64,000 bases of DNA from Treponema ruminis (GTDB taxonomy: Bacteria > Spirochaetota > Spirochaetia > Treponematales > Treponemataceae): assembly GCA_017161305.1 (NCBI GenBank), contig CP031518.1, forward strand, positions 2,108,001-2,172,000, given 5' to 3'. Positions 15,932-25,912 of this stretch are shown in pieces. The stretch's first letter is position 1; each line of letters begins with the position of its first letter. The notes beneath the pieces are model-generated. The model did no database searches. It saw only the letters and a program-made list of their open reading frames with translations, and was not told where the DNA came from. Both the position numbers and the translations under genes were made by a program.

Positions 15932-18900
15932 ATGAAAAAGTTAATAAAAGGTATTTTATCGGTCTCGGCACTTGTTCTTTTCTTTGCTTCATGTGGCAAT
16001 AGTGATGAGGATTCTCCTTCCGAAGCTCCTTCTGTAGCAAAAGTAATACCAAGTTTTAGTCCTATTGGAGGTTTTTATAAAGAAAAACAAAGTGTCAGTA
16101 TTTCTTGTGATGATACGGAAAAAATTTATTATACAATCACAAAAAAGACTTACGATGACAATGGAAAATGGAATGAAAGGGCCTGGCAGACAGCCGTAAA
16201 AAATTCTAAGCCTACAGAAAATTCGATTTTATATGAAAAAAGTTTTGAAATAGAAGATGATTGTATTATCCGCGCAATGGCGGTAAAAAAAGACGGAACA
16301 AAGCGCTATGCAATGACATGCTTTGATTTTGATTTGGAATCTAACACGGATTTTTCCGGCACAAATCTTGAATCCCCGGATTGGCAGAATCAGGTTATTT
16401 ACTTTCTTGTAACCGACAGATTTGCGAATGGAAACCGTGAAAACGATAAATTAACTGGTCTTACGGATCAAAATGGAAATGCCTATGATGAGTCTAAAGT
16501 CCTTCCCGGACAGCCTGTTTCTGGCTATAACGGTGGAGACCTTGCCGGCATCACTCAAAAACTTGATTATATTAAAGAACTTGGTTGCACCGCAATCTGG
16601 ATTACACCACCTGTAAAAAATCAGGTCGCAGAGGGAAACTATCACGGTTATCATGGATATTGGGCAAGTGATTTTACAAAGGTAGACGAACATTTTGGAA
16701 CACTCGAAGACTATCAGACATTGGTTGACGAGGCTCATAAGCGAGGAATCGCCGTTATCCAGGATATTGTAGTAAATCATACCGGTGACTATCAGAAAAT
16801 CTCGGATAATGTTCAGTTTACAAAAGAAAAAATCGCTTCAGGCAATACAAGTGATTTTAAATTAAATGCAGATTCTGTTCCTTTAAATCATCCGGAGCAG
16901 CTTCCATGGGCTTTCAATGATATTGCAAATTTGACGGAAGATGAATTTGAGAACTGCTCATTCTATCATTTTAACTCTACGATTACAGATTTTACCAATC
17001 CAGCCCAGCGATATACATGGCAGTCAAGCAATCTTGATGATATTGCAACTGATAACCCTGTCGTGCGAAATCTTTTGCGTGGATCATTCCGTTATTGGAT
17101 TGACAAAGCAGGAATCGATGGCTACCGAATTGATACAGTTATGTATGTTGAGGAAGATTTTTTTGAAGATTTCATAAATTCAACAGAAACAGGAAATCTT
17201 GGAATCCGCCCCTATGCTGCAACAAAAGGTAAAAAGGACTTTATTAATTTTGGCGAAGCCTGGTCAAGCGATGAAAAACTTGTAAGTGGATACACAAGAA
17301 GCGAAATAGGGCAAAAACGAATAGATGGCATGATTTACTTCCCGCTGAGGTTTGCTATTACTGACACAATCAGCGGTGGCAGTAGAACAGATGCAATTTC
17401 AAAAGTCCTCATGAATCGCTATAAAAAGGATTCAAATGTTTATTACCAGAATCCAGACCGTCTTGTAACCTGGATTGATAATCACGACACAGAGCGTTTT
17501 GGAAAAATTATGTATGGAACACCTGAGCTCGTAAAGGCTGCCTACGGAATTATATTCACTATTCCAGGAATTCCTCAGCTTTATTACGGAGTTGAACAGG
17601 GCTTTGACGGTGATGACAGGGCCGGAATGTTCGCTGGAAGTTATAAATCTGCCGGTCAGGTTCAGAGTCAGGATTATTTTGGTACAGATGGTGAATGGTT
17701 CAAATATTTCCAGAATCTCATTGCAATGCGCAAGGAAAATGCTGTATTCCGTTCAAATCGTCTTGAAATTCTGGCGGATACAAGTTCTGGCGCAGGTCTT
17801 TTTGCCTATGTTATTCAGCAGACTGATTCTGAAGGAAAAGCTGTCGATGGAAGTGCAAAAAACAAGGCAATCTATATAATGAACACATCTGGTGTAGCCC
17901 AGGTACTTTCAAATACATGCTCTCTGCTTGCTGCCGGCGAAGAATACAAAATTATTTCTGAAGTTTCTGCCTGTCCGTCTGCCTCAGAACTTGCTTCTGT
18001 TATCAATATTGGTAAAAACAAAGAGGCCGAGGCAATAATTCCTGGTCATAGCTGTGCGATTTATCTTTTGGAGAAAACTAATTCTTCTGTAGCTGATTCA
18101 TCTGGAGTTGTAAAAATTACTTCTCTTCCTGAAAATACAGTCTCAGGAAATTCTCTTGAAATAAAAGGAAAAGCAACAAAGGCTGGTCTGGTAAAAGCTG
18201 TAATTGACGGAGATTATTCTGCTGCTGTAGAAACAAACGTTAACGCAAATGAGGAATTCTCAATAAATCTAAAAACAGATTCTTTTAACACTGGCAAAAT
18301 TGAAGTTCAGCTTCTGCTTATTTCTGAAGGTGGATATTACTATTCAGAAAAGGAAAGTTTTGATTTCAGCAGGCCTTATGTTTTTGTAAAGAGAATAAAA
18401 GACGGTGTTTTGGATGACAATGGAGTTGGAATTGCACGCGGAAAGGTCGCTTTGCCAACAGATACATCATTTATTCATCAAATGGACATAATGGGAGTGG
18501 ATGTATATCGTGCCGGAAATAATATCAGGCTCGGTGTAATGATGAATACGCTTTCAAATACCTGGAATCCTACGTCAAACTATTTTGATCATGTAATCTT
18601 CCATTTATTTATTTCTGATGGTGATGATAATACCGGTTGCGAATATCATCCAAATTATGATTATAAACTGCCTGAGAATTTTGGTAAGTGGGATTATATG
18701 TATCAGTGTAACGGATGGGGACAGGCATTCTATTCCTGTGATGGAGCTGGTAAAGATTCTCTGGGAAAAGCTGTTACTCCAACACCTTCAAATAATCCTG
18801 TTGTCGATTGGAAAAATATCACAAACACAGAAGGTCTTGCAAAACTAAAATCTACATGGAACAAGTATTTGAAAAACGAAATTGCTGCCGGAACTGAATG

Positions 18901-19195
18901 GCAGGATGTCCCTGGCATGATATGGTTTACGATTCCAGCAAATGCGATTGGAAATCCGGCAAATCTTTCAGGATATAAATTCTACATCAATACTTATGAT
19001 TTCGATATGGGAAATCCAAGGGGAATGATTGTAGGAAAACCTGAACAGTACAAATACGCCACAAGCTTAAGTTTTGAAGAAACAGGAAGTTCATTGAATA
19101 AAGAATCTCTCTCAGAAGATGAGATTAACAAGATAATCTTAGATAAAACTCCTAAGGTTATTGATGAACTTGATGCTTCAATCATTTTGGAATAG
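15932..19195 (+). CDS. Large GH13 amylase/amylopullulanase lipoprotein with glucodextranase-C-like domain
   Basis: 1087 aa from ATG 15932, preceded by GAGAG; an ATG at 15920 lacks a ribosome site. Lipobox LFFASC. Residues about 40-135 resemble a chitobiase/FN3-like beta module (GGFYKEKQSVSISC). The GH13 barrel starts at WQNQVIYFLVTDRFANGN and has region I IQDIVVNHTGD, region II GYRIDTVMY, region III INFGEAW and region IV TWIDNHDTERF, so the catalytic triad is intact. After a beta-domain, the C-terminal about 270 residues (PYVFVKRIKDGVLDDNG to MGNPRGMIVGKPEQY) resemble the glucodextranase C-terminal binding domain found in amylopullulanases. It probably attacks starch at the cell surface. Bond specificity is not certain. 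Confidence 0.83.
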   Translation: MKKLIKGILSVSALVLFFASCGNSDEDSPSEAPSVAKVIPSFSPIGGFYKEKQSVSISCDDTEKIYYTITKKTYDDNGKWNERAWQTAVKNSKPTENSILYEKSFEIEDDCIIRAMAVKKDGTKRYAMTCFDFDLESNTDFSGTNLESPDWQNQVIYFLVTDRFANGNRENDKLTGLTDQNGNAYDESKVLPGQPVSGYNGGDLAGITQKLDYIKELGCTAIWITPPVKNQVAEGNYHGYHGYWASDFTKVDEHFGTLEDYQTLVDEAHKRGIAVIQDIVVNHTGDYQKISDNVQFTKEKIASGNTSDFKLNADSVPLNHPEQLPWAFNDIANLTEDEFENCSFYHFNSTITDFTNPAQRYTWQSSNLDDIATDNPVVRNLLRGSFRYWIDKAGIDGYRIDTVMYVEEDFFEDFINSTETGNLGIRPYAATKGKKDFINFGEAWSSDEKLVSGYTRSEIGQKRIDGMIYFPLRFAITDTISGGSRTDAISKVLMNRYKKDSNVYYQNPDRLVTWIDNHDTERFGKIMYGTPELVKAAYGIIFTIPGIPQLYYGVEQGFDGDDRAGMFAGSYKSAGQVQSQDYFGTDGEWFKYFQNLIAMRKENAVFRSNRLEILADTSSGAGLFAYVIQQTDSEGKAVDGSAKNKAIYIMNTSGVAQVLSNTCSLLAAGEEYKIISEVSACPSASELASVINIGKNKEAEAIIPGHSCAIYLLEKTNSSVADSSGVVKITSLPENTVSGNSLEIKGKATKAGLVKAVIDGDYSAAVETNVNANEEFSINLKTDSFNTGKIEVQLLLISEGGYYYSEKESFDFSRPYVFVKRIKDGVLDDNGVGIARGKVALPTDTSFIHQMDIMGVDVYRAGNNIRLGVMMNTLSNTWNPTSNYFDHVIFHLFISDGDDNTGCEYHPNYDYKLPENFGKWDYMYQCNGWGQAFYSCDGAGKDSLGKAVTPTPSNNPVVDWKNITNTEGLAKLKSTWNKYLKNEIAAGTEWQDVPGMIWFTIPANAIGNPANLSGYKFYINTYDFDMGNPRGMIVGKPEQYKYATSLSFEETGSSLNKESLSEDEINKIILDKTPKVIDELDASIILE

Positions 19196-19230
19196 CAGTT
19201 AATTAAAACTGAAAATAAATAGGAGGAAAT

Positions 19231-21867
19231 ATGAAAAAACTACTGAAAAATTGTGCCATGTTCCTGGCTCTTAGTGCCCTCATTTTCAATTTCGTTGCCT
19301 GTAAAAGCAATGATGACGACGATGATTCAGGCAGCTCTCCGTCATTGCCAAGTGCATCGGCTGAAATTCCTGCGGGCTATCTTCGGGTAAACATGGAAGG
19401 CTCTGGAAGCTATTATCTTTGGGCATGGAAGGACATTGATTCTTCTGAATCGGCAAAATGTACCAGCTGGAGTGATGGAGGAATTCCTTTCGACCACAGT
19501 AACGGCGGATTTTCTTGTGTTGACATAAAACTGGCAGATCCTGCATCTATAGTAGGATTGATTGTAAAGAGCAGGGATGGAAATACAAAATATTCTGGTG
19601 AGTCAGACGTATTTTTCTATTTCCCTAAGAAATACAATCAGATATACTTCAAAAAAGGAAGTGGAACCGTGTATTTGGATTCTTCATTTACAAAAGAACC
19701 TGTAGGAACAAGCAATGCGACTATTACAGGAAATAATGTAATTACCCTCTCTTGCAATGGCATAGTTTTGAGCGAAAAAACTGTAAAACTTACGGATAAA
19801 AATGGAAGCCCTGTTTCTGTTAAGTCGTATGATTCAGAAAACAAAACAATTACCCTTTCAGCCAGCTTAAAATCAAGCTATGCAACTTCTGCACCATATA
19901 CAATTGAAGTTACTGATTCAGAAGGAAATACTGACAAGCTTTCAGTCGGTGTTTCAAGTTCTCTGGTAGAAAAGTGGTTTGGAAAAAATGCCGTTTCTTC
20001 ATTGGCTGCTTCTGATCTTGCTCTCGGTCTTACTCTGACCGGAACAAGTGCTTCATTTAAAACATGGGCACCTATTGCTTCTAAAGTTGAACTTCTTTTG
20101 TTCGCAAACGCAAGCGAACTTTCAAAGCCTTCAACAGATCCTGTAAAAATGGATCTTGACGGAAACGGATTCTGGACCGTAAAAAATGTAAATGTTGCAT
20201 CTTACAAATATTATAAATTCCGAATTACAAACAATGATGTTGAAAAAGATGTCGCTGATATCTGGAGTTATATTGCAAGCGGAGACAGCGTTGCAAGCCA
20301 GATTTGCAGCATTGATGATGCTTCTGCAAAACCTGCTGACTGGGAAGAGACTTATGTCAACCCGTTTGGAAAGTCCGGTACAGAAACAAAATCTTATACA
20401 GACGCTGTAATTTATGAGATGCATATCCGCGACTGGTCTAGGGCATTTGCAAAAAGCAGCCTTGGAAAATTTGACGACATTACAGAAGCCTTAAAAGATA
20501 CTGGTGCATTCGCAAAGCATTTGAAAGATTTGGGCATTACTCACGTTCAGATTCTTCCAATGTTTGATTATGCAGAGACAAATGCTGACTCTAACTATAA
20601 CTGGGGTTACAATCCTTACCATTATAATGTTCCTGAAGGACGCTACACAAACTACGGCACAGAAAAAGATGGAACTGATTCTGTAATCCAGATGCGAAAA
20701 ATGATTAAGGCTTTCCATGATGCAGGTATCGCAGTAAATATGGATGTTGTCTACAATCACACAAGCGGAGTCGGTAACGGTTCTTTGTATGACATGACTG
20801 TTCCTGAGTATTTCTATCGCTTTGATTCTCAGGGAAATTATGCTAATGGTTCTGGCTGTGGAAATGAGATTGCAACAGATCACAAAATGGTAAACTATTA
20901 CGTTGTTGAATCATTGAAGCACTGGATGAAAGATTACCACATCAACGGTTTCCGTTTTGACCTTATGGGCTGTCTCGAACAGTCAACTATGAAGGATATT
21001 TACAATGCCCTTTACTCAATTGATAAAAATGTAATGGTTTACGGTGAGCCTTGGACTGGTGGTTCTTCGGAAGTTGAAGATGGTGCTGTTGCTGCTGTTA
21101 ATACAAGCAAAGATGGTTACGGCATAGCTGCATTTGATGATGATTTCCGTGATGCAATCAAGGGAAAGGAATTCGGCGGCTTCGGAACTGGTCAGGTTCA
21201 GGGTAAATATGCTGATTCTGGAATTATTGCAGGTCTTTGTGGTGAGCCAGGAACTAACAAGCGAAACGGAACAGGCAAGAAAGGACTTTCTTTGCATTAT
21301 GTAGAATGTCACGATAATTATACTCTGTTTGATAAACTTGCTATTTCTTATCTTGGCAAAAGTTCATATTCCGGTGATTTGTTTGCTGCAATCGGTGGTG
21401 CAGGCCTTAATGCCGTAAAAGCACAGAATAAACTTGCTGCCGCTTACATCTTCCTTTCTCAGGGAACTCCGTTCATCAACGGCGGACAGGAATTCCTGCG
21501 TACAAAACAGGGAAATGAAAACAGCTATGCTTCAAGTGATAAAATCAATCAGATTGATTTGGGCATGGCAGAAACTTATTCTGATGTCTACAAGACTTAC
21601 AAGGGATTGATTGCTCTCCGCAAGGCAAATCCACAGGCATTTGGTGCTAATGACAGTCCTGTTGCAGAAACATACAAGGGCACAAAAGGTGTAACAAAAT
21701 ACAATACCGGCGACTTCCTCGTCTACTTCAACGCAACAGACGCTGATGTTTCAATCGAGACAAACGGCTACAGCAAGGCAGTTGATGTCACAAGCGGTAC
21801 CCCAACCGAAAGCACTACATTGCCAGGTTCTGTTCCTGCAAAATCATTCCTTATCTTGAAAAAATAG
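19231..21867 (+). CDS. pulA: Type I pullulanase lipoprotein (CBM41-CBM48-GH13)
   Basis: 878 aa, lipobox NFVACK (Cys25). Domains in order: a PUD/CBM41 starch-binding module (about 45-150, LRVNMEGSGSYYLWAWKDID), an Ig-like spacer, a CBM48 module (about 270-335, SFKTWAPIASKVELLLF), and the GH13 barrel. Hallmarks of type I pullulanases are YNWGYNPYHYNVPEGRY and region I NMDVVYNHTSG. Region II is GFRFDLMG, region III VYGEPWTGG and region IV VECHDNYTLFDKL. It should hydrolyse alpha-1,6 branches of starch or pullulan outside the cytoplasm. Shine-Dalgarno AGGAGG; 35 bp behind the previous GH13 gene, so cotranscribed. A terminator follows. Confidence 0.92.
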   Translation: MKKLLKNCAMFLALSALIFNFVACKSNDDDDDSGSSPSLPSASAEIPAGYLRVNMEGSGSYYLWAWKDIDSSESAKCTSWSDGGIPFDHSNGGFSCVDIKLADPASIVGLIVKSRDGNTKYSGESDVFFYFPKKYNQIYFKKGSGTVYLDSSFTKEPVGTSNATITGNNVITLSCNGIVLSEKTVKLTDKNGSPVSVKSYDSENKTITLSASLKSSYATSAPYTIEVTDSEGNTDKLSVGVSSSLVEKWFGKNAVSSLAASDLALGLTLTGTSASFKTWAPIASKVELLLFANASELSKPSTDPVKMDLDGNGFWTVKNVNVASYKYYKFRITNNDVEKDVADIWSYIASGDSVASQICSIDDASAKPADWEETYVNPFGKSGTETKSYTDAVIYEMHIRDWSRAFAKSSLGKFDDITEALKDTGAFAKHLKDLGITHVQILPMFDYAETNADSNYNWGYNPYHYNVPEGRYTNYGTEKDGTDSVIQMRKMIKAFHDAGIAVNMDVVYNHTSGVGNGSLYDMTVPEYFYRFDSQGNYANGSGCGNEIATDHKMVNYYVVESLKHWMKDYHINGFRFDLMGCLEQSTMKDIYNALYSIDKNVMVYGEPWTGGSSEVEDGAVAAVNTSKDGYGIAAFDDDFRDAIKGKEFGGFGTGQVQGKYADSGIIAGLCGEPGTNKRNGTGKKGLSLHYVECHDNYTLFDKLAISYLGKSSYSGDLFAAIGGAGLNAVKAQNKLAAAYIFLSQGTPFINGGQEFLRTKQGNENSYASSDKINQIDLGMAETYSDVYKTYKGLIALRKANPQAFGANDSPVAETYKGTKGVTKYNTGDFLVYFNATDADVSIETNGYSKAVDVTSGTPTESTTLPGSVPAKSFLILKK

Positions 21868-21889
21868 GGCTTTGCTCAGATTTTTCTTC

Positions 21890-21929
21890 CGGCTCACTGT
21901 GCTTCCGGCATGGTGGGCCGTTTTTTTTT
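21890..21929 (+). terminator. Terminator of the starch operon
   Basis: CGGCTCAC (21890-21897) pairs with GTGGGCCG (21913-21920), one G-U pair, followed by nine T. Confidence 0.75.
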
Positions 21930-22022
21930 CCGGAAAAATAAAAATTGATTCGTTAAATTCCTATGTTTGCTTGGAATTTTCCCTTAATTTCTCAAAGTCT
22001 TTTTGGTATCATTATAATCGAA

Positions 22023-23270
22023 ATGATTAGACGCATTTTATCATTATTTTTGCTTTCTGGTTGCATTTTGGGATGCCACAGAATTGAGACCAGCAATAAA
22101 AGCAGCAGGAGCCATAAAGTGAATACAAAAGTTATTGACCAATATATCGAAGATTTGATGACTAAATCAACCGCCGAAATTCCTGTATGGAACATCGAAA
22201 AGGCCAGGGCTGGCAAAAAGTCCGGCTGGGATTACATCGACGGCTGCATGATTATGGCCCTGCTTGAACTTTACGACACCAGCAAAGATGAAAAATACCT
22301 CAAATTTGCTGATTATTACGAGGACTTCCGCATCAGCGACGACGGAAGCATCGACGGCTTTAAAAAAGAAGAATGGAATATCGACTCAATCAATGGCGGA
22401 AAAAATCTTTTCCCCCTTTATTCGCTCACTAAAAAAGAAAAATACAGGCTTGCCCTCGATAAACTTTTTGAGCAGGTAAAAGACCAGCCCCGCACAAAGG
22501 AAGGCAATTTCTGGCACAAGGCGATTTATCCAAATCAGGTCTGGCTCGACGGGCTTTACATGGGCCTGCCTTTTTACATGGAATACGATGCAAGCTTTAA
22601 CGGCGGCAAAAACAAGGACGACATTTACAGTCAGTTCTTTAATGTTGAAAAGCTGATGAAAAATCCTGCCGACGGACTTTATTATCACTGTTTCGACAGC
22701 TCAAAGTCTGCTTTCTGGTGTGATAAAAATACCGGTCTCTGCCAGAACTACTGGCTTCGCGCTCTCGGATGGTTCAGCATGGCAATGCTCGACACTTTGA
22801 ACCACGCCCCGGACAAGGGCAGCGACAACTGGAATCACTTGAAGGCAATGTTTATCGATTTGCAGGATGCAATGCTCCGGGTTCAGGATCAGAGCGGAAT
22901 GTGGTATCAGCTGCCGGCCCTGCCAGATGCAGAAGGCAATTATCTTGAGACTTCGGGAACTTCAATCTTCGCTTACTCGCTTTTGAAAGGCCTGCGTACT
23001 GGAATCTTGTCGGACGCCCCGAATGCAGAAAAGTATAAAGAGGCTGGAATCAAAGCCTTTGAGGGAATCTGTCAGAAATACCTTAAAACAGAGGACGGCG
23101 TTTTGAGTCTGGACGGAATCTGTCTGGTTGCAGGACTTGGCCCTGAAAACAACAGGCGACGTGACGGAAGCGTTGCCTACTATTTGAGCGAGCCAGTCGT
23201 AAAAGATGACGCCAAAGGTGTCGGTCCCTTCATTCTGGCATACAACGAATATAAGTTAATTAAAAAATAG
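22023..23270 (+). CDS. GH105/GH88-type unsaturated glucuronyl or rhamnogalacturonyl hydrolase, lipoprotein
   Basis: 415 aa from ATG 22023. An in-frame ATG at 21963 would add 20 residues that break the signal peptide; from 22023 the protein begins MIRRILSLFLLSGC, a clean lipobox (Cys14). The alpha6/alpha6 barrel signature is clear: WDYIDGCMIMALLEL, PNQVWLDGLYMGLPFYMEY (with the Asp equivalent to the catalytic acid of YteR), NYWLRALGWFSMAMLDTL and YLETSGTSIFAYSLLKGL. Such enzymes remove the unsaturated uronic acid left by polysaccharide lyases. No lyase is seen nearby, so its link to the starch genes is only positional. TATAAT (22013-22018) lies 4 nt before the ATG and no ribosome site is visible. 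Confidence 0.83.
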   Translation: MIRRILSLFLLSGCILGCHRIETSNKSSRSHKVNTKVIDQYIEDLMTKSTAEIPVWNIEKARAGKKSGWDYIDGCMIMALLELYDTSKDEKYLKFADYYEDFRISDDGSIDGFKKEEWNIDSINGGKNLFPLYSLTKKEKYRLALDKLFEQVKDQPRTKEGNFWHKAIYPNQVWLDGLYMGLPFYMEYDASFNGGKNKDDIYSQFFNVEKLMKNPADGLYYHCFDSSKSAFWCDKNTGLCQNYWLRALGWFSMAMLDTLNHAPDKGSDNWNHLKAMFIDLQDAMLRVQDQSGMWYQLPALPDAEGNYLETSGTSIFAYSLLKGLRTGILSDAPNAEKYKEAGIKAFEGICQKYLKTEDGVLSLDGICLVAGLGPENNRRRDGSVAYYLSEPVVKDDAKGVGPFILAYNEYKLIKK

Positions 23271-23278
23271 GTCAATGA

Positions 23279-24118
23279 CTAATTGAGCGTTACAAAGGCT
23301 GCCTGTACCGTCATGCTTCTGCTTCTTGTGTCAGCGTCAACTTCTGGCGGGAGAAAGGCGGCCTGTCTTCGGAATGAGCCGAAGATGTTCTCTCCGTTTT
23401 CAAATTTCGTGCAGCAGGTGCAGTCCCGGGCAACCACGATATTTTCTTCCTTTATACCGGCATTTTTGAGGACGGAAAGATTTGCCTCAGTCAGCGAGAG
23501 CATGAATTTGTCTCCTGCCTTCGTCACGCATTTTTTGCCGAAATTCTTTACAAAATATTCCGCCCGCTCCTGATCAACAAAATAGCAGCAGTCTCCGATG
23601 TGGGGGCCTATTGCGGCGGAAATATTCTCCCTCTTTGAGCCGTACAATTCAATCATTTTTTCGACACCGGCTCCGACGATTCCTGTTCCCTTCCAGCCTG
23701 AGTGAAAGGCGCCGATTGCTTTTTTTTCGTGGTCGTATAAAAAAATCGGAAGGCAGTCAGCGACAGTGACTGTTGGAATTAAAAGGGGATTTTTTGTTAC
23801 GATTCCATCTCCCTGCAGCTTCTCTGTGTCGCCTTCATCTTTTGCCTCGAAGACGGTCTTTGAGTGAATCAGTTCAAGCGGCGTGATTTTTTTATCCGGG
23901 AAAATTTTCTTGAGGCTTTCCGTCCTATTTTCATTTGTCTCATTCCAGCGAAACCTCATCGAACCTGCCTTTAAAAGAGTCATTCCCCAAAGGGCGTGAC
24001 TTTCCTTTTCAGTAGATTCCAGAGGAATGCCATTATAATAGAAGAAAAATGAAAAATATTTGCTTTCCTGAGAATTTGAGCTTTCAAGTTCTTTTTTGAT
24101 GGAGATGGTATTTATCAT
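23279..24118 (-). CDS. YfiH/PgeF-family multicopper-fold protein (purine nucleoside phosphorylase / cell-division-associated)
   Basis: 279 aa. Core motifs of the former DUF152 family are present: LELIHSKTVF, PTVTVADCLPIFLYD, IGAFHSGWKGTGIV, AAIGPHIGDCCYFVD and the C-terminal CTCCTKFENGENIFGSFRR. The His/Cys residues form the zinc site (HSK; CYF; H in HSGWKG). Members have been described as purine nucleoside phosphorylases or as peptidoglycan-editing factors; the sequence alone does not decide between these. The N-terminal about 45 residues are longer than in many members. It follows the DUF5312-like gene by 30 bp and may share its transcript. Confidence 0.88.
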   Translation of the reverse strand: MINTISIKKELESSNSQESKYFSFFFYYNGIPLESTEKESHALWGMTLLKAGSMRFRWNETNENRTESLKKIFPDKKITPLELIHSKTVFEAKDEGDTEKLQGDGIVTKNPLLIPTVTVADCLPIFLYDHEKKAIGAFHSGWKGTGIVGAGVEKMIELYGSKRENISAAIGPHIGDCCYFVDQERAEYFVKNFGKKCVTKAGDKFMLSLTEANLSVLKNAGIKEENIVVARDCTCCTKFENGENIFGSFRRQAAFLPPEVDADTRSRSMTVQAAFVTLN

Positions 24119-24148
24119 AAACTTAATTCCGGCCGGCTGCCACAGGAT

Positions 24149-25852
24149 TTAATTTTTGGCCTTCTTTTTATCGAGGTTTTCCAGGTCAATAACGAAATTA
24201 AGGGCGCTTTCAATCATCTTCTGAGAAGCTTCGATTTTCTTTATGAAAGGTTCGTTGTTCTTGTCCTTCATCTTGTTCAGGTTTGAAACCGTATCAAAGC
24301 GGCTGTCTTTTGAAAGCCCGAGAATTCCTGAGAGAATCTGATTGATTGCCCTCGCGTTGTCACAGAAGCGATGGATAAGGCTTCGGACATCGCTCTCGAT
24401 TTCACGCATCATCTGGTCGACTTTTGTCTGGGCCTGAAGGGTGCGAGATCCTTCCTCGTGAATTTTATTGAAAATCGCGCCGAGTTCTCCGTGGAAAGAA
24501 AGCTTTCGCTCAAGTTCCTGGAACGAAATCGAAAGCTGGATCATGGCACCGAAACTTTCCGAGAAGAGATTGTAGTTTTCTTTTTTGTTGAATGAGCCCT
24601 GGACGAGAAGGGTCTTTAAATCAAGCTCGCAGACAGAAAAACCCTCTCGCATGAACCAGTTGAGGAAGCCCAGGGTTGTTTCGTAAGTAAAATCTATGCC
24701 GCCCCAAAGACTGTCCCAAGGTCGCTGAGGGAAAAGGGGGAAGGTATCCAGTTCGAAATTGACTTTGAGGCTTGATAGAAGGGCTTCCTTTTTACAGTCG
24801 CTTTCCCATGCAGCCCACTTCTGGTCAAAAATTTTCTTCCATGTGTTTTTGTATTTGACGAACCAGTCTTCGCCGCCGGAAAATGTATTTATCCGCCACT
24901 GGGAATCAGCATGAATGAGGCGGGAGATTGAGCGGAGGGGAATGCTGGTTACGAACATCTGCAAAAGACCCAGACTCGAGTGTGCCTTGCTCAAAAAGTC
25001 TCCGGCGTCACGGCCAGTATTCTCGTCGTTCAGATGTTTGGAATTGCGGATTGCAAAAAGATAAAGTGCCTCAAGAAATTCATCGGGAATTACAATCGAA
25101 CTGCACATGATTTGGGCAAAGGAATCGAGGTCCGCCTCAATCTGACCGAAAGGACAGATGAATTCTGTTGAGGAAATCTGCGAGAACTGCAAAAGAAGCC
25201 GGGCAAAAGGAATTTTAACAAACTGCCGCATCCATTCAGTGGCCTTGGCGGCGTCGTACATCTGTTTTTTTTCGTTTGCAGGAATATTCTCAAAAATGTC
25301 GTCGAGCCGGCGCAAAAGGTTGCTTCGTGTGTCCGGCCTGATTTCCGGCGTTACCGGGTTTGAGTAAGGGTCAACGTTTGTCGTGATTTCTGCCGTTACC
25401 GCGCTCATTACAAAGGAACTGAGGAAAACATAAAATGAGCCGTCGCTGTCTTCGAGGGAATTCAAATATGGCCGGAAAAAATCCGCGCAGGCCTTTAATT
25501 CGGTGAGCTGCTGGTAAAAATTTGTGAGCAGGAGGCTCTGCTTGTAATTTACGACTTCCGGGAAATTCCGCTGGATGTTGTGGGCGATTTCAGAAAGCTT
25601 ATATTCGTTGTAGATTGTATTCTGGGTGGTGTTTGAAAGAATTGATTTGAGCCAGATGAAAAAACGGAGCAGGACAGATTCATTTTTGATTTTGATTTCC
25701 AGAGGTTCTGTATTGTCGTCAAATTTTTCATCAGCCGGCTGAATCGAAGCCGCTATGAAATTTGTGTCGGGTTTCATCTGATCAAGAATGCTCTGTCTTT
25801 CTTCGTCAGAAATTCCCGTGACCATGCGCTCAAAAGAATCTCGCTTTTCCAT
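24149..25852 (-). CDS. Spirochaete protein of unknown function, DUF5312-like
   Basis: 567 aa, no signal peptide, predicted soluble and mostly helical. It begins MEKRDSFERMVTGISDEERQ and has a central helix-rich part and a C-terminal coiled-coil-like region (about 455-560, including REIESDVRSLIHRFCDNARAINQIL). Length and opening sequence resemble the spirochaete family DUF5312; this is from memory and is tentative. No catalytic motif was recognised. A TTGTTA-17 bp-TAAAAT promoter ends 8 nt before the ATG and there is no ribosome site, so the mRNA is probably leaderless or almost so. Confidence 0.7.
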   Translation of the reverse strand: MEKRDSFERMVTGISDEERQSILDQMKPDTNFIAASIQPADEKFDDNTEPLEIKIKNESVLLRFFIWLKSILSNTTQNTIYNEYKLSEIAHNIQRNFPEVVNYKQSLLLTNFYQQLTELKACADFFRPYLNSLEDSDGSFYVFLSSFVMSAVTAEITTNVDPYSNPVTPEIRPDTRSNLLRRLDDIFENIPANEKKQMYDAAKATEWMRQFVKIPFARLLLQFSQISSTEFICPFGQIEADLDSFAQIMCSSIVIPDEFLEALYLFAIRNSKHLNDENTGRDAGDFLSKAHSSLGLLQMFVTSIPLRSISRLIHADSQWRINTFSGGEDWFVKYKNTWKKIFDQKWAAWESDCKKEALLSSLKVNFELDTFPLFPQRPWDSLWGGIDFTYETTLGFLNWFMREGFSVCELDLKTLLVQGSFNKKENYNLFSESFGAMIQLSISFQELERKLSFHGELGAIFNKIHEEGSRTLQAQTKVDQMMREIESDVRSLIHRFCDNARAINQILSGILGLSKDSRFDTVSNLNKMKDKNNEPFIKKIEASQKMIESALNFVIDLENLDKKKAKN

Positions 25853-25860
25853 AAATTAAT

Positions 25861-25889
25861 ATTTTATAAGAAAATCTGAGATATAACAA
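25861..25889 (-). promoter_or_regulatory. Promoter of the DUF5312-like gene
   Basis: Minus strand TTGTTA (25884-25889), 17 bp, TAAAAT (25861-25866); 8 nt then separate the -10 box from the ATG. Confidence 0.6.
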
Positions 25890-25912
25890 GTAAAGTAATC
25901 TTAAAAAAATAT

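Noticed and set aside
21963-22022. Upstream ATG for the GH105 gene
   Set aside because: The added residues precede a complete lipoprotein signal peptide that begins at 22023.
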